A DNA stretch of 21,472 nucleotides, taken from assembly GCA_021802745.1 (NCBI GenBank), contig JAJZRK010000024.1, forward strand, positions 1-21,472, in the 5' to 3' direction. Numbering within the stretch: the stretch's first letter is position 1; every line of letters begins with the position of its first letter. Shown one piece after another: positions 1 to 7,897 of this stretch. The notes under the pieces are model-generated. The model worked only from the letters and a program-made list of their open reading frames with translations. It did not search any database and had not been told where the DNA came from. Made by a program: the position numbers and the translations under genes. Source of the DNA: a bacterium (GTDB taxonomy: Bacteria; Gemmatimonadota; Gemmatimonadetes; Gemmatimonadales; Gemmatimonadaceae).

Positions 1-57
1 TGATCGCCAACCAAGGACGACTGACCCATCCCTTCGGGTAGCAACGGAGTCTCGCGG

Positions 58-85
58 TTGACGAACTGTACGATTGTTGTATACT
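58..85 (+). promoter_or_regulatory. Sigma70-like promoter of the EPS operon
   Basis: TTGACG at 58-63 and TATACT at 80-85 are separated by 16 bp, each matching the sigma70 consensus at five of six positions. The site lies in an AT-richer pocket and is the best promoter match I found upstream of the first gene. Transcription would start near 92, leaving an untranslated leader of about 200 nt before the ATG at 298. Bases 1-57 show no gene that I can support. The match is seen directly; its activity is inferred. Confidence 0.6.
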
Positions 86-131
86 GGACGAAAGATAGAC
101 AATTCGGTAACTTCCTGTCAAGCGACCCTGA

Positions 132-143
132 ATGGACGTCCAT
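132..143. promoter_or_regulatory. 12-bp perfect palindrome in the operon leader
   Basis: ATGGACGTCCAT is a perfect dyad about 40 nt downstream of the predicted transcription start. A related string, ATGGTGACGTCCATCC, occurs at 1774-1789 just after the first gene; relative to 132-145 it carries two extra bases. The position would suit an operator for a dimeric regulator, but no regulator gene is in the window, and a 12-bp palindrome can arise by chance. The rest of the leader up to 297 shows nothing else I can name. Confidence 0.3.
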
Positions 144-297
144 CCAGCGGCCCAATTGGTTGAACCTGTTGAGTCTGATGCATTTGGGTGGATTCGACAG
201 TCTTACTTAGTAGAAGCACGTGAGCGTCTGACGTTCAGTGTCGCCCGTTGCGTGCGCCCTGCCCCCCTCTGGACTTACCTCGGCTCCTCCACCTGCC

Positions 298-1773
298 ATG
301 GCGACGCAATCCCACCTGACACGGCTTGAGCTGCGCCATCGCGCACTCGACCTGCAGCGTCGTCGTTTCTGGCGCGAGGTGAGCTACGGCGCGATCATCG
401 TGGCCGCCGATGTGCTGGCGCTGGCCATGGTCTTCACGGCGTTCACGATGCTGCCGCTGGATCAGCTGAATCCCATGTTGGGGCCGGACGGCAGGTCCTT
501 TCTCTCCGGCCTGCTTCCCGCCTCACCGCCGGCTCTGGCCCGACGCCTGACGTCGCTCGTGTTCTGCCTGATGGCGACGGGATCGTATACCTCCACGGAC
601 CGGCAGATGGTGCCGTGGCGGACCTTCATCGCCCTGCTGCTCGGACTGGCGCTCCCACGCTGGAACGAGGTGTGGGGACCGGGTGTCATCGGCCGGTGGA
701 TCGCCGTCGGGGCCGTGCTCGGGGCCACATGGGGCATCCTGCTGATGCAGCGGCACGCCTTGGCGCGCGCGCTGAGCCCCATTGATCCGCGACGGCTGGA
801 GACGGCGCGCACACTGGTGGTCGGCCCGGCCGCCGAGATCGAACGGCTCCGCCGCGACCGGTCACAGGGGAGCGAGAGCCGCCTGATGCCCGCGACCTAC
901 GAGCTCGACGCCCGCTGGGGCGAGCCGGGAAGCGAAGGGATGCCGCAGCTGTACGACCGCATCGCGGACTGCAACGCCGACGCCATCGTGCTCGTGGGCC
1001 CGGCGACGGACGTCGCCCTGCAGAGCGTGATGATCGCGGCCTCGAGCGCCGGGGCGCGTGTGTACGCGACGCGGCGCGAGGCGTTCCGGCAGCTCGACGA
1101 GCCGTCCTTCGTGTTGCGGCGCGCCGAGCCGCTCATGCTGCTGTCGCAGCCGGCGCTGGTCGGCTCGCAGCTGGTGCTGAAGCGCGTCATGGACCTTGTG
1201 GGGTCGGTGCTCGGCCTCGTGGTGCTTTCGCCGCTGCTCGCGCTGGTCGGCCTCCTCGTGAAGTTCACGTCGCCAGGGCCGATCCTCTTCCGGCAGGTGC
1301 GCGTGGGACTGGGCGGAGATCCGTTTGTCTGCCTGAAGTTCCGGACGATGGTGGCGGACGCGGAGCAGCGGCTCGCCGCAGTGGCGCAGCAGAACATCCA
1401 CGAGGGGGCGCAGCGGATCTTCAAGCTGCCAAACGATCCGCGGCTGACCACCGTGGGCCGCTTCCTGCGCCGTTCCAGCCTCGACGAACTGCCCCAGCTC
1501 TGGAACGTGCTGCGGGGCGAGATGTCGCTGGTGGGGCCGCGCCCGGCGCTCCCGTCCGAGGTGCTGCGCTACGAGCCGCACCACTTTGTCCGGTTCGAGG
1601 TGCTCCCTGGGATCACCGGCCCGTGGCAGGTGGGCGGACGCAACGCCATTCGCGACTTCGAGGAGGTCGTGCAGCTCGAGTCGGCGTACGTGCGCGGCTG
1701 GACGCTCTGGCGCGACATCGTGATCCTGTTGCGCACCATGCCCGCGGTGCTGTCCATGAAAGGGGCGTTCTAG
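298..1773 (+). CDS. Polyprenyl-phosphate sugar-phosphate transferase (initiating EPS enzyme)
   Basis: This 491-aa membrane protein of the WbaP/PssY bacterial sugar transferase family would move a sugar-1-phosphate from a UDP-sugar to undecaprenyl phosphate, starting the repeat unit. The N-terminal half has hydrophobic helices (first at about 31-52) and a degenerate nucleotide-binding-like region with LVVGP. The catalytic module starts at K295 (KRVMDLVG, then the re-entrant helix and SPGPILFRQ), followed by LKFRTM, the DELPQLWNVL segment with the D396-E397 pair, VGPRP (412-416) and PGITGPWQV. The Asp of the corresponding pair is the nucleophile in PglC-type enzymes. GTG 238 in the same frame would add 20 residues of low-hydrophobicity sequence; I prefer ATG 298, although neither has a clear Shine-Dalgarno. 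It is the first gene of the operon. The donor sugar cannot be read from sequence. Confidence 0.93.
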   Translation: MATQSHLTRLELRHRALDLQRRRFWREVSYGAIIVAADVLALAMVFTAFTMLPLDQLNPMLGPDGRSFLSGLLPASPPALARRLTSLVFCLMATGSYTSTDRQMVPWRTFIALLLGLALPRWNEVWGPGVIGRWIAVGAVLGATWGILLMQRHALARALSPIDPRRLETARTLVVGPAAEIERLRRDRSQGSESRLMPATYELDARWGEPGSEGMPQLYDRIADCNADAIVLVGPATDVALQSVMIAASSAGARVYATRREAFRQLDEPSFVLRRAEPLMLLSQPALVGSQLVLKRVMDLVGSVLGLVVLSPLLALVGLLVKFTSPGPILFRQVRVGLGGDPFVCLKFRTMVADAEQRLAAVAQQNIHEGAQRIFKLPNDPRLTTVGRFLRRSSLDELPQLWNVLRGEMSLVGPRPALPSEVLRYEPHHFVRFEVLPGITGPWQVGGRNAIRDFEEVVQLESAYVRGWTLWRDIVILLRTMPAVLSMKGAF

Positions 1774-1838
1774 ATGGTGACGTCCATCCCGCGCCGATCG
1801 TTCTCCTCCGGAATCCAGTCCTCCTGACCGCTCCCGCC

Positions 1839-2504
1839 ATGACCGTCCCACGTTCAATCGCGCGCCTCGTGCGCCTCCTGCTTCCGGCCGCACTCGTCCT
1901 TGCCGGCGCGTGCGCGCGGCAAGTCCCCGTGGCGCTGGCGCCGCTGCCGGACCGGCCCTGGACCGTGCTCCCGGGTGATGAGGTGCGGGTCAAGGTGTAT
2001 CGCGAGCCCGACCTGAGCGGACAGTACGTCGTATCGGGCCGGGGGGATGTCTTCATTCCCGGTCTGGGCCGCGTCGCGGCGGCCGGGATGACGGCCGACT
2101 CGCTGTCCGCCTTCGTCACGAACGGCTACACCAAGCGCATCATTGACGCCATCGTGGACGTCGGCATCGTCCGGTCGCTTCCGGTGCTCGGGCAGGTGTC
2201 GAATCCGGGCGTCTATCAGGCGGAACCGACGATGTCCGTGCAGCAGATCGTGGCCAAGGCCGGCGGGGTGCGCGGTGCGAGCCTGCGAAGGCCGACCTTC
2301 CTCCTGCAGAAGGGGCGCGACGGCACGCGCTACTCCCTTGCCGCCGACCTCCGGCTCGATCGCGTGGCCTTCGACGAGGGCGACGCGATCGTCGTTGTTG
2401 ATCCGTCGAGGGTGGAGCGGTGGGCACCCTGGATCGGGACGTTCAACCAAGTAGCCTCGGGCGTGTCGATTCTCCTGTCCATCCTCCTGCTTTCGAGGAA
2501 GTAG
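1839..2504 (+). CDS. Polysaccharide export lipoprotein (OPX/Wza-like)
   Basis: A 221-aa protein with a basic N-terminus, a hydrophobic stretch (about 10-24) and Cys25 in LAGAC, read as a slightly weak lipobox. The mature part begins with a Poly_export domain (WTVLPGDEVRVKVYREPDLSG, as a pattern: PGDxxxVxVxxxPxLSG), then a SLBB-like beta-grasp region containing LGQVSNPGVY and MSVQQIVAKAGGV. It ends in a hydrophobic helix (SILLSILLL). It is shorter than E. coli Wza (about 380 aa) and so belongs with the short one-SLBB OPX proteins. The role would be an outer-membrane or periplasmic exit conduit working with the Wzc-like protein encoded 3 nt downstream. ATG 1839 is chosen because the signal peptide starts there; the frame is open further upstream, but that part overlaps the previous gene. 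Confidence 0.9.
   Translation: MTVPRSIARLVRLLLPAALVLAGACARQVPVALAPLPDRPWTVLPGDEVRVKVYREPDLSGQYVVSGRGDVFIPGLGRVAAAGMTADSLSAFVTNGYTKRIIDAIVDVGIVRSLPVLGQVSNPGVYQAEPTMSVQQIVAKAGGVRGASLRRPTFLLQKGRDGTRYSLAADLRLDRVAFDEGDAIVVVDPSRVERWAPWIGTFNQVASGVSILLSILLLSRK
2495..2501 (+). promoter_or_regulatory. Ribosome binding site that sets a GTG start
   Basis: GAGGAAG ends six nt before GTG 2508. It lies inside the last codons of the OPX gene and supports the GTG start of the Wzc-like gene, which has no nearby ATG before its first membrane helix. Confidence 0.6.
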
Positions 2505-2507
2505 GCC

Positions 2508-4877
2508 GTGGAACAACTACCCATTCTTGCCGATCCGGGCGACGCAAACCAGGAGATTGACCTGCGCCGCGCGTGGCAGACCGTGGCCCGCAGCGCGTGG
2601 ATCATCGTGATCTGCATCGGCCTCGCGACGGCCGCCGCCATGCTGGCGGTGCGTCGCATTGATCCGGTGTACACGGCGTCCGCCACGGTGCGCATCGAGG
2701 AGAACGGTCCGGCAAGCCAGCTCAGCATGTTCGTCCCCGACTACACGAACGTGCTCGCCACCGCCACGCAGATCCTCACCAGCCGTCAGCTGGCATACGA
2801 CGTGGTGGACTCGATCGGCATGCGGCTGAGCGTATACCAGCCGGTGCGCCGCCTCAAGAGCGAGGTCGTGCGCGCCGCGCACATCAATGCCGACGCGCCG
2901 TCGCAGGCGTACCAGCTCGACCGCACGGGGCGTGACATGCGCGAAGTGCGTATCCTGCCGAGCGAGAAGATCCTCGGGACGTATCCCGACTCGATGCCGA
3001 TTCCGCTCGAGGGCGGGTGGGTGCAGCTGGCCGGCGGGGCGTCGCGGTACGACCGTCTGGTCTTCATGGTACACCCGCGCAACGACGTGGCCTCGGCCCT
3101 GCGCGATGCGGTGGGCGTGACGCAGCCGGGACGCGACGCGAACGTGCTGCGCCTCTCCTACACCGGCCGCGATCCGGTGGAGGCCATGCAGGTGCCGAAC
3201 GTGCTGGCGCGCGCCTACGTGCACCGCCGCATTGACCTTGCCGCGAGCGGCGCTCGCTCGACCGTTGACTACCTGCGGCGGCAGGTGGCACTGGTCCGGG
3301 AGCAGCTCAACGAGCAGGAGATCCAGATTCGCGATTACCTGCTGGCGCGCGGCGTCTCGAGCATTGACGGCAAGATCCAGGATCTTGTGTCCGAGCTGGA
3401 AATGATGCGCGGCAACATGACGGCCATCACGCTCGAGCGGGATGCGATTGCCCGCGCCATCGCGCCGTTGCAGCAGCGTGGACCGGAAGGCGCCGAGGAG
3501 TTTCTCCGCCGGGCCATGGCAACCCCCGAGTTCCTGGGGATTGCGACCACCGAGGTAAACACGCTGCAGCAGCTTCGTGGCGAACGTGACGCGCTGATGC
3601 AGCGCCGCACACCCGACGATCCGGACGTGAAGGCGCTGAATGCGCGAATGGAGGATGTGAAGGAGCGCATCCAGGATAGGGCGGCGGCCTTTCTGTCGCA
3701 GCGGTCGGCGCTCGTGCAGGACCGGCAGGCGCGGTTGGATTCACTGCAGCGGCAGCTGGCCGCGATGCCCGAGGAGGCGATGGGATACCAGCGCCTCGAA
3801 CGCGACCGTCAGGTGCTCCAGCAGACGATGCAGCTCGTGCAGGGGCGGCTGCAGGAGGCGGAGATCAGCGCCTCGGTGCCAGATTCGTCTGCTTCGGTGC
3901 TCGACGAGGCCGTGGCCGTCGACATGCAAGCCAACTCCTCGCAGACCCTGATCTTTGCGGTCGCGATCTTCTCGGGCCTGCTGGTGGGCGTCGGCGTCGC
4001 ATTCCTGCGCGATTGGCTCGACACGACCATCCACAACGAGGCCGACCTGCGGGCGATCGTGGGCGTGCCGGTGGTGGGCATCATTCCCAACCTGCAGCAG
4101 CAGGCGCGGTCCGGCGCATACCGATTGCCGCCGCCCGAGAGCAGTACGCGGCCCGGCGCCACGGCGGATCGTGCGGCAGCGGGGGGATCCGCCCCCGGTT
4201 CGTCGCGCGACTACCACACGCCGGCGGCGGAAGCCTACCGCGCGCTGCGCACCAACCTGAACTACCTGACGCCGCCACGGGCGCCGCGGGTCATCGTCCT
4301 CACCAGCGCGCTCCCCGGCGATGGCAAGACGACGACCGCCGTGAACCTGGCGATCACGCTGGCCCAGCAGGGACAGCGCGTGATTCTCATTGACGCCGAG
4401 ACGCGCCGCGGTACGGTGCACGAGGCGTTCGGCATTCCGCCCGCTCCCGGCTTCTTCGACCTCATGTACGGCCAAGCGTCGCCGGGCGAGTGCATCCGGC
4501 GCGTGTCCATGGAAGTCGGCGGGACGCTGGACGTGCTGCCGCTGGGCAGCTCGCCGAGCGTGAACCCGGCCGACCTGCTCGTCGCGACGCGCCTGCAGCC
4601 GCTGTTCGATCGCCTGCGGCAGCAGTACGACTACGTACTGCTCGACACGCCGCCGCTCAACCTGTTCACGGACGCGTCACTCATCGCGGCCAGCGCCGAT
4701 GCCCTGCTGCTCGTGGCGCGCTCCGACAAGACCGACCGCGACGAGCTCAAGTTCGCCGTGGCGCAGTTGCGCAACGTGAAGGTGGTGCTGGCGGGTGCCG
4801 TGCTCAACGACGTCGAACTGCGCCGCGGCTCGCGCTACCGCCAGGGCTACGGCTACTATTACGAATACGGCAGATAG
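2508..4877 (+). CDS. Wzc-like polysaccharide co-polymerase / tyrosine autokinase
   Basis: A 789-aa inner-membrane protein that would control chain length and export. The N-terminus carries a Wzz-type domain with TM1 at about residues 25-47. A long helical, coiled-coil-prone periplasmic region follows (about 240-460), then TM2 at about 483-505. The cytoplasmic BY-kinase domain has Walker A LPGDGKTT (602-609), Walker A' LIDAETRR (D629, E631) and Walker B LLDTPP (D713). The C-terminus is a tyrosine cluster with Tyr777, 781, 783, 784, 785 and 787, the usual autophosphorylation tail. Walker A' has Glu where DxD is typical. The classical proline-rich motif before TM2 is not obvious. Co-polymerase and kinase are fused in one chain, as in proteobacterial Wzc. 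It directly follows the OPX gene, its expected partner. No Wzb-type phosphatase is seen nearby. Confidence 0.93.
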   Translation: MEQLPILADPGDANQEIDLRRAWQTVARSAWIIVICIGLATAAAMLAVRRIDPVYTASATVRIEENGPASQLSMFVPDYTNVLATATQILTSRQLAYDVVDSIGMRLSVYQPVRRLKSEVVRAAHINADAPSQAYQLDRTGRDMREVRILPSEKILGTYPDSMPIPLEGGWVQLAGGASRYDRLVFMVHPRNDVASALRDAVGVTQPGRDANVLRLSYTGRDPVEAMQVPNVLARAYVHRRIDLAASGARSTVDYLRRQVALVREQLNEQEIQIRDYLLARGVSSIDGKIQDLVSELEMMRGNMTAITLERDAIARAIAPLQQRGPEGAEEFLRRAMATPEFLGIATTEVNTLQQLRGERDALMQRRTPDDPDVKALNARMEDVKERIQDRAAAFLSQRSALVQDRQARLDSLQRQLAAMPEEAMGYQRLERDRQVLQQTMQLVQGRLQEAEISASVPDSSASVLDEAVAVDMQANSSQTLIFAVAIFSGLLVGVGVAFLRDWLDTTIHNEADLRAIVGVPVVGIIPNLQQQARSGAYRLPPPESSTRPGATADRAAAGGSAPGSSRDYHTPAAEAYRALRTNLNYLTPPRAPRVIVLTSALPGDGKTTTAVNLAITLAQQGQRVILIDAETRRGTVHEAFGIPPAPGFFDLMYGQASPGECIRRVSMEVGGTLDVLPLGSSPSVNPADLLVATRLQPLFDRLRQQYDYVLLDTPPLNLFTDASLIAASADALLLVARSDKTDRDELKFAVAQLRNVKVVLAGAVLNDVELRRGSRYRQGYGYYYEYGR

Positions 4878-4894
4878 TCTCCAGGAACGCGTCC

Positions 4895-5542
4895 ATGGCC
4901 AGACCGTCAGTGAGTGAGCAGCATCATTCCGATCTCGTCCCCGACATTTTCGACACGGGGACAGAGCGGCTGCCGTCGTCCGGCCAGTTCAGCGCCGCCA
5001 CGATTTCCGGTGTGCTGCTGGCGGCCGCCGAGGCGCTCGTTGCGCCGCTCATCTTTGCGTACACGCTGGTGGCATCGGTCTTCTTCTGGTGGCTGCTCGA
5101 CGCGCCGTGGGCCGGCCGCCGCCGCCGCCGGTCGTCGCGGGCGCAGCGCAAGTGGTATCTCCCCGCCCCGCGGGTGATCTACCTCGGCACGCTGATGCTG
5201 ATCGGGCTCTGGCTCTCGACCATGTTCGTCTTCCGCGCCAGCGACCCGGAGGTGACGCCCGGGTTCGCCGCCACGCTGCCGAACATCCTGGGCGTTGACG
5301 TCTCCGTGCTCCAGCGAATGAATGGCATGCAGAGCCCGATCAACGGCGGGCCGGAGTTCGCGAGTTCGGCGGTCGAGAGCAGCATTGCGCCGTTCTCGCT
5401 GTTTGCGCACGGTACCGCCTCCACCATCGCGGTCGCGCTGCTGGCGTACGCCTTCCAGTCGGCGCGCCGGCGCATCCGTCGGGCGCGGCGGGCGCGGAGT
5501 CACGAGGATTCCCGCTCGCACCGCCCGAGTGCAGCGCATTAG
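4895..5542 (+). CDS. Unrecognised three-helix membrane protein of the EPS operon
   Basis: I do not recognise this 215-aa protein. ATG 4895 has an AGGA at 4883-4886 at good spacing. Three hydrophobic helices are visible at about 39-68, 93-113 and 168-190. An Arg-rich loop (about 73-84, five consecutive Arg) follows helix 1, and a second Arg-rich tail follows helix 3. By the positive-inside rule the N-terminus and the 114-167 loop would be outside the cytoplasm. That loop is rich in Ser, Asn and Pro and has no motif I know. The gene sits 17 nt after the wzc-like gene and 15 nt before the polymerase-like gene, so co-transcription and a role in assembly or export of the polymer are likely by context. 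No function should be assigned from sequence alone. Confidence 0.85.
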   Translation: MARPSVSEQHHSDLVPDIFDTGTERLPSSGQFSAATISGVLLAAAEALVAPLIFAYTLVASVFFWWLLDAPWAGRRRRRSSRAQRKWYLPAPRVIYLGTLMLIGLWLSTMFVFRASDPEVTPGFAATLPNILGVDVSVLQRMNGMQSPINGGPEFASSAVESSIAPFSLFAHGTASTIAVALLAYAFQSARRRIRRARRARSHEDSRSHRPSAAH

Positions 5543-5557
5543 CGCGCTGGAGTCCTG

Positions 5558-7045
5558 ATGGAAGCCACAGCGGTCCGGCCGGCCGCGCTGATTGCCGGGC
5601 AAGGCGGCGCCGCGAGCGCGCAGGTCTCCACCGTGGCGTTCCTGCTCTTCCTGCTCCTGACGCTGGCCGGGATCGCGGGGGTGGGCGGCCGCCTGTTCGC
5701 CTTCGTCTTCGTGGGGGCGGCGGCGGTGACCGGCGTGATAGCGTACTATCGCGCCCCCGCGCGCTACGTCGTCTTCGTCTACGCGCTCTGGCTCTTCACG
5801 CCGTGGGTGCGCCGGATGGTTGACCTCCGCCACGGATTCCAGCCGACCAGCTTCGTGCTCATGGCGCCCATCGTGGTCACGCTGATCGCGGGGTTGACCA
5901 GCCTGTACCGGGCGCGCGAGATCCGCGGCGCGCTCATGTACCCGTTCGTGTTCACCGTCCTCGGCATCATGTACGGCTTCTTCATTGGCGTGCTGAAGAA
6001 CGGGCTGTTCCCCGCGACGTACGCGCTGCTGACCTGGCTGGGGCCGGTGAGCTTTGCCATGCACCTGATCCTGAACTGGCGGATCTTTCCGGTTCTGCGG
6101 AAGGGGTTTCTGGACTTTCTCCAGGTGGCCGTGCCGGTGCTGGGCGCCTACGGCATCTACCAGGTCGTTGCGCTGCCCGCGTGGGACAGTTACTGGATGA
6201 CCGCCGCGAATGTGGCCTCCATCGGCACGCCCGTGCGCTTTGGATTCCGGGCGTTCGGCACCATGAGCACGCCGGGCCCGTTCGCCGTGGTTCTCATGGC
6301 GGGCATCATCTACCTGCTTGGCACCGCCCGCCGCGGGATGGTGATATCGCTCCCTCTCGCGCTCGTCAGCCTCCTGCTGACCCGCACGCGGTCAGGATGG
6401 GTGGCGCTCGCCATCGGCGTCCTGATCGTGCAGTTCATGGGACCGCTGCGGCGCGTCACACGCAACTGGTTCTTCCTGCTGCTGATGGTTGCCGTCGCCA
6501 TGCCGGTGCTCTCACTCGACGCCTTCCGCGACTCGATCACGCGGCGCCTCACCTCGTTTGCCGTCCTCGATGACGACAGTTCGGTGCGTCAGCGCGTCAT
6601 GCTGTCGAACCTGGCGCTGCAGACCATCGGCACACACGCCGAAGGTCAAGGGCTGGGCGCCACCGGCGGCGGTACCAAGCTGATCGCGGGTCCGGAACGC
6701 CAGGCCTCGATTGACAACGGCTTCCTCGAGCTCTTCTACGTGCTTGGATGGCCGGGCGGGTGCCTCATCATGCTCGGACTGATCGGCCAACTGCTCACGC
6801 TGGCGCGATTCCGGGACTCGCGGACGGATTCGTTCGCCAACGCGTCGCGCGCCGTCTTCTGGGCCTTCCTCGCGCTGCTCCTCATCGGCGACATCTTCAG
6901 CGGCAGTTCGGGGGCGTTCTCCTGGGGCACCTACGGCTTCGCCTGCTGTGCGCACGCGTACAACTACGCCGTCGGCAAGGGACTGCGCTCCCAGCAGTTG
7001 GCGCGCGAATTCGGCGCCCCGGCCCCGACGGGCGTGAGCGGATAG
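5558..7045 (+). CDS. O-antigen polymerase/ligase family membrane protein (Wzy/WaaL-like)
   Basis: A 495-aa very hydrophobic protein with roughly ten or more membrane helices. GGAG at 5549-5552 precedes ATG 5558 by five nt. The Wzy_C/O-antigen ligase signature is seen as TRTRSGW (275-281), directly after a helix and before another, with TMSTPGPFA upstream. The large extracytoplasmic loop holds an Arg-rich patch (SITRRLTSF) and ends in IDNGFLELFYVLGWPGG, a common closing segment of the family. In an operon with an initiating transferase, OPX and Wzc it most likely polymerises the lipid-linked repeat unit in the periplasm. Ligase activity cannot be excluded from sequence. The next gene starts three nt after its stop codon. 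Confidence 0.88.
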   Translation: MEATAVRPAALIAGQGGAASAQVSTVAFLLFLLLTLAGIAGVGGRLFAFVFVGAAAVTGVIAYYRAPARYVVFVYALWLFTPWVRRMVDLRHGFQPTSFVLMAPIVVTLIAGLTSLYRAREIRGALMYPFVFTVLGIMYGFFIGVLKNGLFPATYALLTWLGPVSFAMHLILNWRIFPVLRKGFLDFLQVAVPVLGAYGIYQVVALPAWDSYWMTAANVASIGTPVRFGFRAFGTMSTPGPFAVVLMAGIIYLLGTARRGMVISLPLALVSLLLTRTRSGWVALAIGVLIVQFMGPLRRVTRNWFFLLLMVAVAMPVLSLDAFRDSITRRLTSFAVLDDDSSVRQRVMLSNLALQTIGTHAEGQGLGATGGGTKLIAGPERQASIDNGFLELFYVLGWPGGCLIMLGLIGQLLTLARFRDSRTDSFANASRAVFWAFLALLLIGDIFSGSSGAFSWGTYGFACCAHAYNYAVGKGLRSQQLAREFGAPAPTGVSG

Positions 7046-7048
7046 CGC

Positions 7049-7897
7049 ATGCCCCTGCCGGGGAAGGGCGCGCCAGCGGACGAGGCCGTCGCCCATAACG
7101 TGCGTGCCCACGACGCCGTGGCGGCAACCTACGACGCGGCGCATTCGGAAATCTTCAATCCGATCGAGCAGGAGCGGCTGGCGCAGGCGGTGCGTGACGT
7201 GCTGGCCGTCTGTGCGCGTGGGGCCGACCGCCTGCGCGTGGTGGACGTCGGGGCGGGCACCGGCAACCTGACGGGCCACTTCCTCGCCCGTGGCGCCTCC
7301 GTGGTGTCGGCGGACGTATCGCCCGGCTCGCTGCGCGTCGCCGCCGAGCGTTTCGCGACGACCGGCCGCCATGCCATTCAGCAGATTGACGGCCGGACGC
7401 TCGCGCCCTTCGCCGACGCCTCGTTCGACGTGGCGGCATGCTACTCGGTGCTGCACCACGTCCCCGACTACCTCGCGCTCGTGGACGAAATGGCGCGTGT
7501 GGTGCGCCCGGGCGGCGTCGTGTACATCGAGCACGAGCGGCACGATGCCTCCTGGCAGGACCCGCTGCGGGAGCAGTTCATGCGGGAGGCGTGGGTCTTT
7601 CCGCCGAGGCGGCTCACGCGCTTCGTGAATCCGCGCAACTACTGGCGTCGCCTCCGGCCGCTGCTGCAGTGGCGGCGCTGGCTCGACCCACGGTGGATGC
7701 CCGAGGGCGACCTGCACATCTGGCCCGACGATCACATCGAGTGGGCCGAGATCGAGGCGCGCCTGCTCCGGCGCGGCGTCACCGCGGTCCTCGTGCGCGA
7801 CTACCTGCTCTACGACACGCACCTCGATCACGCCGTGTGGGAGCGGTGGAAGGATCGCATCACCGATCACCGGATGTGGGTGGGGCGCAAGACATGA
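7049..7897 (+). CDS. Class I SAM-dependent methyltransferase
   Basis: A 282-aa cytoplasmic protein with the Rossmann methyltransferase fold. Motif I is VVDVGAGTGN (64-73), followed by an acidic residue at the end of beta2 (VVSADVSPGSL), FADASFDVAACYSVLHHV as motif IV/post-I, and VVRPGGVVYIEHE as the beta5 region. The pattern fits the Methyltransf_11/25 (UbiE-like) group. The C-terminal third (WPDDHIEW, LLYDTHLDH) is an extension typical of sugar- or lipid-modifying members. It would methylate a sugar or an intermediate of the repeat unit; the acceptor is unknown. It is followed by a glycosyltransferase gene with a 4-nt ATGA overlap at 7894, indicating coupled translation. Confidence 0.88.
   Translation: MPLPGKGAPADEAVAHNVRAHDAVAATYDAAHSEIFNPIEQERLAQAVRDVLAVCARGADRLRVVDVGAGTGNLTGHFLARGASVVSADVSPGSLRVAAERFATTGRHAIQQIDGRTLAPFADASFDVAACYSVLHHVPDYLALVDEMARVVRPGGVVYIEHERHDASWQDPLREQFMREAWVFPPRRLTRFVNPRNYWRRLRPLLQWRRWLDPRWMPEGDLHIWPDDHIEWAEIEARLLRRGVTAVLVRDYLLYDTHLDHAVWERWKDRITDHRMWVGRKT

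Noticed and set aside
238..297. GTG 238 as the start of the first transferase
   Set aside because: The added 20 residues are Pro/Ala-rich with no family features. ATG 298 leads straight into the basic N-terminus before the first helix, although 238 cannot be fully excluded.
132..329. Short open frame (65 codons) in the leader beginning at the palindrome
   Set aside because: It runs into the first gene in another frame, has no Shine-Dalgarno, and its composition does not look like a real protein.
5118..5150. GC-rich CCGCCG-type repeat in the unrecognised membrane protein gene
   Set aside because: It is explained by consecutive Arg codons in a positively charged cytoplasmic loop rather than by a DNA repeat element.
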